Made by a program: the position numbers and the translations under genes. From assembly GCA_050123375.1 (NCBI GenBank), contig JASFHF010000001.1, positions 1-64,000 of the forward strand: a stretch of DNA of 64,000 bases, in the 5' to 3' direction. Below, in pieces: positions 36,259-43,818 of the stretch. Within the stretch, counting starts at the first letter, position 1, and each line of letters starts with the position of its first letter. The notes under the pieces were generated by a model. The model saw only the letters and a list, made by a program, of their open reading frames with translations. It searched no databases and had not been told where the DNA came from. This stretch comes from JASFHF01 sp050123375. GTDB lineage: Bacteria; Pseudomonadota; Gammaproteobacteria; UBA12402.

Positions 36259-37287
36259 ATGGTAAACAATTACAACACAAAAACAAACTTACTCAATTTC
36301 GACCGCACAAAAATGCGTGAATATTTTGCAGCACTCGGTGAAAAACCATTTCGCGCCGATCAAATTATAAAATGGATTCACAAACACGGTCTACAAAACT
36401 TCGACCAAATGACTAATCTAAGCAAAAAATTGCGTGCCTACTTAAACGAACATGCAACAATCTTGCCGCCAAAAATCATCAAACAACAAACATCTACCGA
36501 TGGAACCGTAAAATGGCTATTGGAATTAGAAGACAAAAACCATATCGAAATGGTATTTATCCCAGAAAAAACCCGCGGCACTTTATGCATTTCATCACAA
36601 GTTGGCTGCCCTTTAAAATGCACATTTTGTTTCACCGGCAAATTAGGCTTTAAGCGCAATTTAACTACTGCAGAAATTATTGGTCAAGTTTGGTTAGCCG
36701 CAAGAGAATTTAACCTAACCAACGTAGTTTTAATGGGCATGGGCGAACCATTATTAAACTTTGATAATGTAATTACCGCAACCAATTTAATCATGGACGA
36801 TTTAGCTTATGGATTATCAAAATATCGAGTAACCTTAAGTACCGCAGGAATCGCGCCTGCAATTGAAAAACTATCTAAAACAAGTGACATTGCACTAGCA
36901 GTTTCACTACACGCACCTAATGATAAATTACGCGATCAATTAGTTCCAATTAATAAAAAATATCCACTAAAAGAATTAATACGTGTTTGTAAAAATTATT
37001 TCCCAACACAATCACGCCGCAAAATTTCATTTGAATACATATTGATTAAAAATATTAACGACTCACCAGAACACGCCAAACAATTAGTAAAATTATTGCA
37101 AGGTGTTCCAGCAAAAGTAAATTTAATTCCCTGTAACTCCAAACCTGGTTCAGATTATCAATGCTCAGCCATTGAGGATTGCGAAATTTTTAGAAACATC
37201 TTAATCAAAGCCGGCATCCAAACTATTATCCGTAAAACCCGCGGTAGTGATATTGACGCCGCATGCGGACAACTGGCCGGAAAATAA
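36259..37287 (+). CDS. rlmN: 23S rRNA/tRNA adenine-C2 methyltransferase
   Basis: 342 residues. Radical SAM enzyme that methylates C2 of A2503 in 23S rRNA and A37 of some tRNAs. The 4Fe-4S cysteines are in CPLKCTFC (CxxxCxxC). The catalytic C-terminal Cys lies in the AACGQLAG tail, and the resolving Cys region is in the middle of the barrel. No good ribosome-binding site precedes the ATG. Followed by a 29-bp-armed palindrome, convergent with ugd. Confidence 0.97.
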   Translation: MVNNYNTKTNLLNFDRTKMREYFAALGEKPFRADQIIKWIHKHGLQNFDQMTNLSKKLRAYLNEHATILPPKIIKQQTSTDGTVKWLLELEDKNHIEMVFIPEKTRGTLCISSQVGCPLKCTFCFTGKLGFKRNLTTAEIIGQVWLAAREFNLTNVVLMGMGEPLLNFDNVITATNLIMDDLAYGLSKYRVTLSTAGIAPAIEKLSKTSDIALAVSLHAPNDKLRDQLVPINKKYPLKELIRVCKNYFPTQSRRKISFEYILIKNINDSPEHAKQLVKLLQGVPAKVNLIPCNSKPGSDYQCSAIEDCEIFRNILIKAGIQTIIRKTRGSDIDAACGQLAGK

Positions 37288-37308
37288 CATTTTCACTTTA
37301 ATTTTTTT

Positions 37309-37417
37309 ATTAAGTTATTGCTGATAGGTTTTAAACCGAATAGACCGCCCTGGATGCGCGGTCGGGAGGCACATGGATGTGCCATTGAGGTTTAAAACCT
37401 ATCAGCAATAACTTAAT
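37309..37417. repeat. Nested palindrome, GGAT-loop core, copy f
   Basis: Perfect 29-bp outer arms (37309-37337 and 37389-37417) surround a 51-bp core with ACCGC..TGGAT..GCGGT and GGCACATGGATGTGCC (37368-37383). The core matches copies d and e, while the arms share no sequence with them. It occupies the gap between convergent rlmN and ugd. Confidence 0.93.
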
Positions 37418-37421
37418 AATG

Positions 37422-38753
37422 CTACCTTCCAATACCAATATAGTGAAAACCCAAATCTCGAAGCTGTTGCGGATCATATTGATTACGACCATCAAGAATT
37501 AAATTGCCGCGCATTGTGGATTTAATCTGCGTAAAATCAGGATTGCGAAATTGTTTCCATTCAGTAAACAATGCTAACACATCAGCATCTTCTACCGCAT
37601 GATGTTGATGTTCAACTAACTGCAATGCTCCTTGCTCAAACCATTTCGTTGGCAATACTTTACGCGCCGCTGACATTGCAATTGGATCATAAGCTTTAAT
37701 CACCGCACCCCGCTCAATTACTGCATGCAAAAAATCAATCGATGAGGCTTCACGCATATCATCTGTTTCCGGCTTAAACGCCAATCCCCACATTCCAATA
37801 GTTACATTTGAAAGATCTTCACCAAATTTCGTAATTATTTTTTTTGTCATCACTTGTTTTTGATATTTATTCATCTCATCAACTGCAGATAAAACTTTAG
37901 ACTCAAATCCACAATTTTTTGCCATATGAATTAATGCTCTAACATCTTTTGGGAAACATGAACCACCATAACCACAACCAGGATAAATAAACGAAAAACC
38001 AATCCGTGAATCTGAACCAATGCCTTGACGAATATTTTCTACATCTACATTTAAACATTCACAAATATTCGCTATTTCGTTCATAAAAGAAATTTTGGTT
38101 GCAAGTATTGCATTAGCTGCATACTTTGTCATTTCTGCGTCTCTAACACCCATAAAAATGATACGTTCATGATTTCGGGTAAACGGTGCATAAAGTTTTT
38201 TCATGATATCACGCGCTTTTTCGCTATCAGTACCAACAATAACTCTATCCGGACGCATTGCGTCATTTACCGCATCACCCTCTTTTAAAAACTCTGGATT
38301 ACTAACCACATCAAATTCTATATTAAGTTTACGCTGCTTCAATTCCTGTTGAATTGCATCTTTAACCTTTTCTGCAGTAGTTACCGGCACCGTAGACTTG
38401 TTAACAATAATTGCATAATCATTAATATATAGCCCAATATCTTTAGCTGCAGTTAACACATATTGTAGATCCGCTGAGCCATCACCATTACTTGGTGTAC
38501 CAACTGCAATAAAAAATATTTTTGGCTGAATTTTAAGTTCCTGCAATGAACTCACAAAGTGTAATCTTTTCGCTTGATAATTCTTTTTAACCAATTCTGC
38601 AAGGCCTGGTTCATAAATTGGCATGATACCTTGTTTTAATTTTTCAATTTTATGCGCATCAATATCAACACAAACAACATTGTTTCCCATTTCGGCAAAA
38701 CAAGTACCACTTACTAAACCAACATAACCTGTTCCGATTACTACGATGTTCAT
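37422..38753 (-). CDS. ugd: UDP-glucose 6-dehydrogenase
   Basis: 443 residues from the ATG at 38753, which has GGAG 6 nt upstream and opens with MNIVVIGTGYVGLVSG, the NAD-binding Rossmann fold. An upstream extension runs into the palindrome at 38770 and is unlikely. The catalytic Cys is in GYGGSCFPKD (near residue 256). The enzyme oxidises UDP-glucose to UDP-glucuronate for surface polysaccharide or, through ArnA-type enzymes, lipid A modification. Last gene of the manC-galE-galU-ugd run; substrate is made by galU just upstream. Confidence 0.96.
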   Translation of the reverse strand: MNIVVIGTGYVGLVSGTCFAEMGNNVVCVDIDAHKIEKLKQGIMPIYEPGLAELVKKNYQAKRLHFVSSLQELKIQPKIFFIAVGTPSNGDGSADLQYVLTAAKDIGLYINDYAIIVNKSTVPVTTAEKVKDAIQQELKQRKLNIEFDVVSNPEFLKEGDAVNDAMRPDRVIVGTDSEKARDIMKKLYAPFTRNHERIIFMGVRDAEMTKYAANAILATKISFMNEIANICECLNVDVENIRQGIGSDSRIGFSFIYPGCGYGGSCFPKDVRALIHMAKNCGFESKVLSAVDEMNKYQKQVMTKKIITKFGEDLSNVTIGMWGLAFKPETDDMREASSIDFLHAVIERGAVIKAYDPIAMSAARKVLPTKWFEQGALQLVEHQHHAVEDADVLALFTEWKQFRNPDFTQIKSTMRGNLILDGRNQYDPQQLRDLGFHYIGIGR

Positions 38754-38769
38754 AAATTCTCCAATATTT

Positions 38770-38894
38770 TTTGGGCCAATGCGAAAAGATGAGATGCGAG
38801 ACAAAAGTGAGCGAAACATGCGAGTTTATAAACAATAAATGAGCATGTTGAGCGAACTTTTAACAAAGCAGATCGCTTTTCGCATTGACCCAAA
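38770..38894. repeat. Palindromic element at the galU 3' end
   Basis: Outer arms (about 38770-38788 and 38876-38894) pair TTTGGG..AATGCGAAAAG with its complement; the right arm codes for the end of GalU. Inside are stems AAAAGT/ACTTTT and AACATGC/GCATGTT separated by two GAGCGA direct repeats. The core is almost identical to that of 39771-39897, and two paired positions differ in a compensatory way (AAAAGC/GCTTTT and AAAATGC/GCATTTT there). Confidence 0.92.
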
Positions 38895-39744
38895 TTTTTC
38901 TAAAATCATCTGCTAAATCTGCGCGCCTTAATGCATATTCAACTGTTGCATGTAAAAAACCAATTTTAGTGCCACAATCATACCGAATACCATTAAATCT
39001 GCACGCATAAACATCTTCCTTTTGCATTAATGCAGCAATCCCATCCGTTAATTGAATTTCACCGCCGCTGCCTGGAGAAACTCGTTCTAATAAACTAAAT
39101 ATTTGTGGTTTTAACACATAACGGCCTACCACACCAAAATTTGATGGAGCATCTTGCGGCGTAGGCTTTTCTACAATACCGTAAATTCTTGCCTTAGGAT
39201 TTAATTCATCCCGCACATCAACTACACCATATTTTCTGCTGTTTTCCGGTTGAATCTGCTGCACGGCAACAACGCTGGAATCTGTTTGTTGATATATATC
39301 AATTAACTGCTGCAAACAAACTCGCTCTTTTGCATAAATCAAATCATCCGGTAATAAAACTGCAAACGGCTGATCGCCCACAACTTCTTTAGCACATAAA
39401 ACTGCATGCCCTAAACCCAAAGCTTCTTGCTGTTGCACAAAAACACATGTAATATTTTTTGGTAAAATATTTTTAACTTCATTTAAACTTTCTTGTTTAT
39501 GTTGTGCTGTTAATACTTCTTCTAATTTAGCATCCGATGCAAAATGCTGTTCGATTGCAATTTTTGAACTATTAGTTACAAAAATCATCTCAGTGATACC
39601 AGCTGCAACTGCTTCATCAACTGCATATTGAATTAAAGGTTTATCTATAATTGGCAGCATTTCTTTAGGAACAGCTTTAGTCACCGGCAAAAACCTCGTA
39701 CCTATTCCTGCTACCGGAAAAACTATTTTTTTAATTTCAGTCAT
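38860..39744 (-). CDS. galU: UTP-glucose-1-phosphate uridylyltransferase
   Basis: 294 residues. It makes UDP-glucose from UTP and glucose-1-phosphate. The nucleotide-binding motif GIGTRFLPVTKAVPKEMLP is at the N-terminus, and the active-site region FGVVGRYVL and the KP of VEKPTP are present. The last seven residues, AKSDLLC, and the stop come from the palindromic element 38770-38894 and are identical to the last seven of GalE. The native C-terminus therefore appears to have been overwritten. It lies between galE and ugd in one leftward operon. Confidence 0.96.
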   Translation of the reverse strand: MTEIKKIVFPVAGIGTRFLPVTKAVPKEMLPIIDKPLIQYAVDEAVAAGITEMIFVTNSSKIAIEQHFASDAKLEEVLTAQHKQESLNEVKNILPKNITCVFVQQQEALGLGHAVLCAKEVVGDQPFAVLLPDDLIYAKERVCLQQLIDIYQQTDSSVVAVQQIQPENSRKYGVVDVRDELNPKARIYGIVEKPTPQDAPSNFGVVGRYVLKPQIFSLLERVSPGSGGEIQLTDGIAALMQKEDVYACRFNGIRYDCGTKIGFLHATVEYALRRADLADDFRKIWVNAKSDLLC

Positions 39745-39770
39745 TTATAACCCTCAATATGTGTTAACCA

Positions 39771-39897
39771 CACATGGCTGACGCAAAAAGATGAGATGCG
39801 AGACAAAAGCGAGCGAAAAATGCGAGTTTATAAATAATAAATAAGCATTTTAAGCGAGCTTTTAACAAAGCAGATCGCTTTTTGCGCCAGCCATGTG
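39771..39897. repeat. Palindromic element at the galE 3' end
   Basis: Outer 20-bp arms (39771-39790 and 39878-39897, one mismatch) enclose the same core as 38770-38894. The right arm encodes GalE residues from HMAG to AKS; the left arm is an inverted copy of that sequence located beyond the stop codon. Confidence 0.92.
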
Positions 39898-40860
39898 ACG
39901 TTCCCAACGCCAAGCATGTTCAATAATCGTAGCCAAATCAGCATATTTTGGCTGCCAATTAAGTTCCCGCTTAGCCTGCGTCGCATCTGCAACTAAAACT
40001 GCGGGATCGCCTGCCCGCCTTGGCGCATCAATAACAGTAAATGATCTTCCGGTTATACGTTTTGCCGTATCAACAACTTCTTGCACCGAAAAACCATTAC
40101 CATTCCCTAAATTATATTTTTTGCTAACCGGATTTTTCAACAAATTTTCCAATGCTGATAAATGCGCATCACAAAGATCTACTACATGAATATAATCACG
40201 AACACAAGTGCCATCTTCAGTATCATAATCCTTCCCAAAAATTTTCACATTATCACTTCTACCGCTAGCTGCCTGCAACACCAGCGGAATTAAATGAGTT
40301 TCCGGATCATGATGCTCACCAATTCGACATGAAGGCTCAACTCCTGCAGCATTAAAGTAGCGCAAGCATACCGACTTCAAACCATACGCATAATCATAGT
40401 CATCTAAAATTTGTTCTACCATTAATTTACTTTTACCATATGGATTAATTGGATTTTTAGGATGTGCAATATCAATCGGCGCATATTCCGGGTTACCATA
40501 AACTGCTGCGCTCGAAGAAAAAATAAAATTTTTAATATTTGCGACAAGCATTTCATCTAATAAATTCAAAGTATTGCAAACATTATTGTGATAATATTTT
40601 GCAGGATCGATTACTGATTCACCAACTTGCGTAAATGCAGCAAAATGCATCACCGCAACAAATTGATGTTGATTAAATAACTGCTTAAGTAATTTTCGAT
40701 CCGCCAAATCACCTTCAACAAACTCAGCATCTAATACCGCCTCGCGATGACCAGCAGATAGATTATCCAATACTACTACGGAATAGTTATGCTTATGCAA
40801 AATATCCGCCATATGTGAACCAATATAACCAGCGCCACCAACAACCAAAATCTCATACAT
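39862..40860 (-). CDS. galE: UDP-glucose 4-epimerase
   Basis: 332 residues, SDR fold. It interconverts UDP-glucose and UDP-galactose. The NAD motif GGAGYIGSHM is at residues 8-17 and the catalytic YGKSK (Tyr-x-x-x-Lys) is near 146, with SSSAAVYG providing the Ser/Thr. The C-terminus AKSDLLC is shared with GalU and is encoded by the palindromic element at 39771-39897. It follows manC after 52 bp and precedes galU, consistent with a nucleotide-sugar operon. Confidence 0.96.
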   Translation of the reverse strand: MYEILVVGGAGYIGSHMADILHKHNYSVVVLDNLSAGHREAVLDAEFVEGDLADRKLLKQLFNQHQFVAVMHFAAFTQVGESVIDPAKYYHNNVCNTLNLLDEMLVANIKNFIFSSSAAVYGNPEYAPIDIAHPKNPINPYGKSKLMVEQILDDYDYAYGLKSVCLRYFNAAGVEPSCRIGEHHDPETHLIPLVLQAASGRSDNVKIFGKDYDTEDGTCVRDYIHVVDLCDAHLSALENLLKNPVSKKYNLGNGNGFSVQEVVDTAKRITGRSFTVIDAPRRAGDPAVLVADATQAKRELNWQPKYADLATIIEHAWRWERHMAGAKSDLLC

Positions 40861-40912
40861 AATAAAACCATCCCCAAATTACTTCACGAAGAGTATAATG
40901 TATTTTATTAAT

Positions 40913-41977
40913 TTATGAAAGATCCGATATCTTTTTTTCAAGCTGTTCTAAAATGGATTTAACTTTCTGACTCTGGTCTTTATGCGCTACCAATACTGCA
41001 TCTTTGGTTTCAACCACTATCACATCCTGAACACCTATAGCCGCCAAAGTACGCCCTTCAGATCTAAGATATGAATTACTAACTTCATCAATAATAACAT
41101 CCCCTACTTTGACATTATTATCATCATCTTTGGTACTTACCTCAAATAATGCAGACCAACAACCTACATCAGACCAACCAACATCCATTGACACAACGCA
41201 AGCATCAGTGGTCTTTTCCATAACCGCATAATCAATCGAATCACTACGGCATTCACTAAATATTTTTTTATCCAAACGAATAAAATCAGGTGTGGATGTA
41301 CGCGCCTTAAATGCTTTACGACAAGCTGCTAAAATATCAGGAGCATGTTGATTCATCTCCTGCAAAAAACGTGAAGCACGAAACATGAAAATACCGCCAT
41401 TCCAATAATAATTTCCAGCTTCTAAATAGCTTTTGGCTTTTTCTAAATTTGGTTTTTCAACAAAACTATCAACTATTTGCACACCTTCTATTAATTTTTC
41501 TCCCGCTTGAATATAACCATAGCCAGTCTCCGGTTTGTGCGGAACAATACCAAAAGTAATTAATTTTCCGGCTTGCGCGTATTTTGTAGCTTTATCTACT
41601 GCAGCCAAAAATGCAGCTCGATTAGCAATTAAATGATCTGAAGGCAATACCAATAAAATCGGATCATCACCATTAACCATCGCCTGTAATGCAGCAATGG
41701 TAATTGCCGGCGCCGTATTTTTCCCTACCGGCTCCAAAATAATTGCAGAACTTGTAACATCTATTTCCTGTAATTGTCTGGCGATTAAAAAACGATGATC
41801 TTCATTACATATAAATAACGGCGGTAAAGAATTAGGAATATTTGCAACCCGCATAATTGTATCTTGAAACAAACTATTTTTATCTAACAAACGTAAAAAC
41901 TGTTTGGGCCGATCTTTGCGTGACAATGGCCACAATCGCGTCCCAAAACCACCAGAAAGAATTACAGGTAAAATCAT
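40913..41977 (-). CDS. manC: Mannose-1-phosphate guanylyltransferase
   Basis: 354 residues containing only the nucleotidyltransferase domain; the phosphomannose isomerase half found in longer ManC/AlgA proteins is absent. The N-terminal motif SGGFGTRLWPLSR and FVEKP (near residue 160) are intact. It produces GDP-mannose for LPS or capsule. AAGGAT lies 9 nt upstream of the ATG, and the gene follows the 40-residue microprotein gene after 11 bp, so it is probably co-transcribed with the three microproteins upstream. Confidence 0.94.
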   Translation of the reverse strand: MILPVILSGGFGTRLWPLSRKDRPKQFLRLLDKNSLFQDTIMRVANIPNSLPPLFICNEDHRFLIARQLQEIDVTSSAIILEPVGKNTAPAITIAALQAMVNGDDPILLVLPSDHLIANRAAFLAAVDKATKYAQAGKLITFGIVPHKPETGYGYIQAGEKLIEGVQIVDSFVEKPNLEKAKSYLEAGNYYWNGGIFMFRASRFLQEMNQHAPDILAACRKAFKARTSTPDFIRLDKKIFSECRSDSIDYAVMEKTTDACVVSMDVGWSDVGCWSALFEVSTKDDDNNVKVGDVIIDEVSNSYLRSEGRTLAAIGVQDVIVVETKDAVLVAHKDQSQKVKSILEQLEKKISDLS

Positions 41978-41988
41978 TAAAATATCCT

Positions 41989-42111
41989 TTATCTACGCGG
42001 TTTATGTTTTCCTGACTTATGATTATCACCTTTATCAGCTAAATGCCAAAAAAGAATCATAGTTACAATAACTATCGCCAAACCAATATAAGGAGCAATT
42101 ATATTAATCAT
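41989..42111 (-). CDS. Micro-membrane protein, paralogue A
   Basis: 40 residues beginning MINIIAPYIGLAIVIVTMIL: one transmembrane helix followed by HLADKGD and a basic His/Lys tail (HKSGKHKPRR). It is a tandem paralogue of the 38-residue gene just upstream, sharing MINIIAPYIGL, IVIV and WHLADKGD. Its ATG overlaps the TGA of that gene (ATGA), so translation is coupled. It ends 11 bp before manC. Function unknown; a role as a small partner of an envelope complex is only a guess. Confidence 0.65.
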   Translation of the reverse strand: MINIIAPYIGLAIVIVTMILFWHLADKGDNHKSGKHKPRR

Positions 42112-42224
42112 TTAGATTTGTGTCTCCCTGATTTATGGTCACCTTTGTCTGCTAAATGCCATAAAATAACAATGCCAACAATAACAATGGTTAAACCAAT
42201 ATAAGGAGCTATTATATTAATCAT
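42108..42224 (-). CDS. Micro-membrane protein, paralogue B
   Basis: 38 residues beginning MINIIAPYIGLTIVIVGIVI, with one transmembrane helix, WHLADKGDHKSG and a basic tail. GGAGG lies 8 nt upstream, a good ribosome site. Its start is 1 bp after the stop of the 60-residue gene upstream, and its stop overlaps the start of paralogue A. The protein-level match to A with many synonymous differences supports real coding sequence. Confidence 0.68.
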   Translation of the reverse strand: MINIIAPYIGLTIVIVGIVILWHLADKGDHKSGRHKSK

Positions 42225-42225
42225 T

Positions 42226-42408
42226 TTAATTACCTCCATCACACAAGCCAAAATACCATAAAATCATACCCGTAACAGTTAAAGCAGCAAATGATATCCA
42301 TTTCATATCTGGATGCAAATACAAACCAGTCAAACCTCCTATAATAAAAGCGACCGCAATTTTACGTAAATCTTGCCGTAAACTTTTAAAACTCACTTTT
42401 TTAAACAT
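42226..42408 (-). CDS. Small two-helix membrane protein
   Basis: 60 residues: a basic N-terminus (MFKKVSFKSLRQDLRK), a hydrophobic segment AVAFIIGGLTGLYL, a short loop HPDMKW and a second segment ISFAALTVTGMILWYFGL. GAGGA lies 5 nt upstream of the ATG. First gene of the run leading to manC. Not recognised. Confidence 0.65.
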   Translation of the reverse strand: MFKKVSFKSLRQDLRKIAVAFIIGGLTGLYLHPDMKWISFAALTVTGMILWYFGLCDGGN

Positions 42409-42449
42409 TGTATCCTCTATCGGATTAGAAGTATACCACTATAACCATA

Positions 42450-42473
42450 TACCCCCGTAAAAATACGGGGGTA
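42450..42473. terminator. GC-rich hairpin, probable terminator
   Basis: A perfect 10-bp stem TACCCCCGTA with AAAA loop (42450-42459, 42464-42473) lies between the 3' end of the ComEA-like gene and the start of the microprotein operon. It is the right place to terminate the former, although the U-run after it is weak. Confidence 0.5.
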
Positions 42474-42483
42474 AATTTACGTA

Positions 42484-42795
42484 TTATACTGTAAGGTTTG
42501 ATTTTATTTTCGCTAAACGCTTTGTGCCAATACCTTTGACATTAGTTAAATCATCAATGGATTTAAAATTGCCGTTAGCTTCGCGATAGGCAACAATAGC
42601 TTCAGCTTTTTTAGCACCAAGACCTTTAATCGCAGCAAGCGCATCTGCATCAGCTTTATTAATATTAATTTTTGCTGTAACTTGTGCCATTTTAGCTGCA
42701 CCACGATGATGCTTATGAGCTTTGCTGGCTCTAGCAGCGCTTGCAGATACAGCAAAACCAAAAATCAATAAAAAAATTAATGTTTTTTTAAACAT
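42484..42795 (-). CDS. Exported helix-hairpin-helix protein, ComEA-like
   Basis: 103 residues from the ATG at 42795, which has AAGGAGA 8 nt upstream. Signal peptide MFKKTLIFLLIFGFAVSASA, then a basic linker (KAHKHHRGAAK) and a double helix-hairpin-helix: NINKADADALAAIKGLGAKKAEAIV and FKSIDDLTNVKGIGTKRLAKI. ComEA proteins bind incoming DNA in the periplasm during natural transformation. ComEC, the channel, is encoded at 51985-54237, so two uptake components are present in this window. Similar small HhH proteins of unknown role exist in non-competent bacteria. Confidence 0.87.
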   Translation of the reverse strand: MFKKTLIFLLIFGFAVSASAARASKAHKHHRGAAKMAQVTAKININKADADALAAIKGLGAKKAEAIVAYREANGNFKSIDDLTNVKGIGTKRLAKIKSNLTV

Positions 42796-42841
42796 AATTG
42801 TTCTCCTTTTTATTAAAAAAATTTTATTCAAAAAATACCAA

Positions 42842-42964
42842 TGAAATTATTTGGAAAAATAGAAATAAAAAGAGGTGAAATATTTAAAAAAATTACGAAT
42901 GTAATTGGAAACAAGTTTAACAAATTAACCGTAAATGTCCAGCTATTTCCGCCAAATATTTCAC
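42842..42964. repeat. AT-rich imperfect inverted repeat
   Basis: GTGAAATATTT (42875-42885) pairs perfectly with 42954-42964, and a second imperfect pair (about 42842-42862 against 42943-42962) uses overlapping sequence. A small AATTAC/GTAATT hairpin lies inside. The gene-free stretch 42796-43232 holds this repeat, the palindrome complex at 43028-43183 and a weak terminator for lspA. The 65-codon frame at 42841-43038 is not convincing. Confidence 0.45.
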
Positions 42965-43027
42965 AAATTTCACAATTTGCAAAAATCGTATATTCTATAA
43001 AACGGCTATCATCTGCGTTATATACCC

Positions 43028-43183
43028 GTTACACTTGAAAATGCGAATATGTTGTCATTCCGCGACCCAGTATGTTGATCGCGGAATCCAACAAAAAGAC
43101 TATCAAATAGCCTGGATCCCGCGGTCAACTAACAAGGCCGCGGGATGACTACAATTTTTAAATCTCGCATCTTGAGGTGTAAC
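43028..43183. repeat. CCGCGG palindrome (copy 4) inside an outer inverted repeat
   Basis: The 96-bp palindrome 43054-43149 has arms CCGCG...CGCGG with the longer inner spacers seen in copy 1. It is itself bracketed by an imperfect inverted pair: GTTACAC (43028-43034) with GTGTAAC (43177-43183), and ATGCGA (43041-43046) with TCGCAT (43165-43170). The other three copies lack such brackets. Confidence 0.8.
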
Positions 43184-43194
43184 AAGCATATCGA

Positions 43195-43213
43195 TAAAAC
43201 TCCGCAAAGCGGA
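43195..43213 (-). terminator. Weak intrinsic terminator after lspA
   Basis: On the minus strand TCCGC-TTT-GCGGA (43213-43201) is followed by GTTTTAT. The stem is short, but position (20 bp past the lspA stop) and the T-run fit an intrinsic terminator. Confidence 0.45.
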
Positions 43214-43232
43214 ATACACAAAATTAACAAAA

Positions 43233-43712
43233 TCAATTGTGTGATCTATGTAAGTATAAATTAATTATCAGCATAATCACACCTATACAAATCGCTGTGT
43301 CAGCTACATTGAAAGTAGGATAATGCCAATTTTTAACATACAAATCGATAAAATCAACCACATATCCATAATGAAAACGGTCAATTAAATTACCCAAAGC
43401 TCCGCCAAAAATTAAAACCAAAGCAGCCGCTAACCAATGTGCTTGTCGTGAGATTCTCCCTAACCATACTAAAATCAGCAGACATACAACTATCGCCAAA
43501 CTAATCAACAACCAAATTTGCCAACCTGAAGCAAAACTTAAAAAGCTAAAAGCTGTTCCAGTATTAAACGTCAAGGTCAAATTGAAAAAAGGAATCACTG
43601 CATAAGGATCATTTAAAGGCAAATGCTTGATGACCAAAAATTTAGTCCACTGATCTAAAATGACAATAATAAAACTAAGCCATAACCAACGAAGATTGCC
43701 CTTATGCTTCAT
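43233..43712 (-). CDS. lspA: Lipoprotein signal peptidase (signal peptidase II)
   Basis: 159 residues with four transmembrane segments. It cleaves prolipoprotein signal peptides at the lipobox. The two catalytic aspartates are in GNLIDRFHYG and FNVADTAI, both intact. It normally follows ileS directly; here a predicted F-box protein gene (43819-44616) is inserted between them. The several lipoproteins in this window are its likely substrates. Confidence 0.97.
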   Translation of the reverse strand: MKHKGNLRWLWLSFIIVILDQWTKFLVIKHLPLNDPYAVIPFFNLTLTFNTGTAFSFLSFASGWQIWLLISLAIVVCLLILVWLGRISRQAHWLAAALVLIFGGALGNLIDRFHYGYVVDFIDLYVKNWHYPTFNVADTAICIGVIMLIINLYLHRSHN

Positions 43713-43818
43713 CTGAGCTTCCCGAATTATCAGAAAAACATTATGATACTAAAAACACTGGATTAATGCAATTATTACTTTATAATTCTTTTATAAATTC
43801 AAGTTACCTCATAACTAA

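Noticed and set aside
42841..43038. 65-codon frame in the comEA-lspA gap
   Set aside because: It runs through an AT-rich inverted repeat, lacks a ribosome site and is not protein-like.
12915..43149. Possible CRISPR array from the repeated GC-rich palindromes
   Set aside because: The copies are kilobases apart, without regular spacers and without cas genes.
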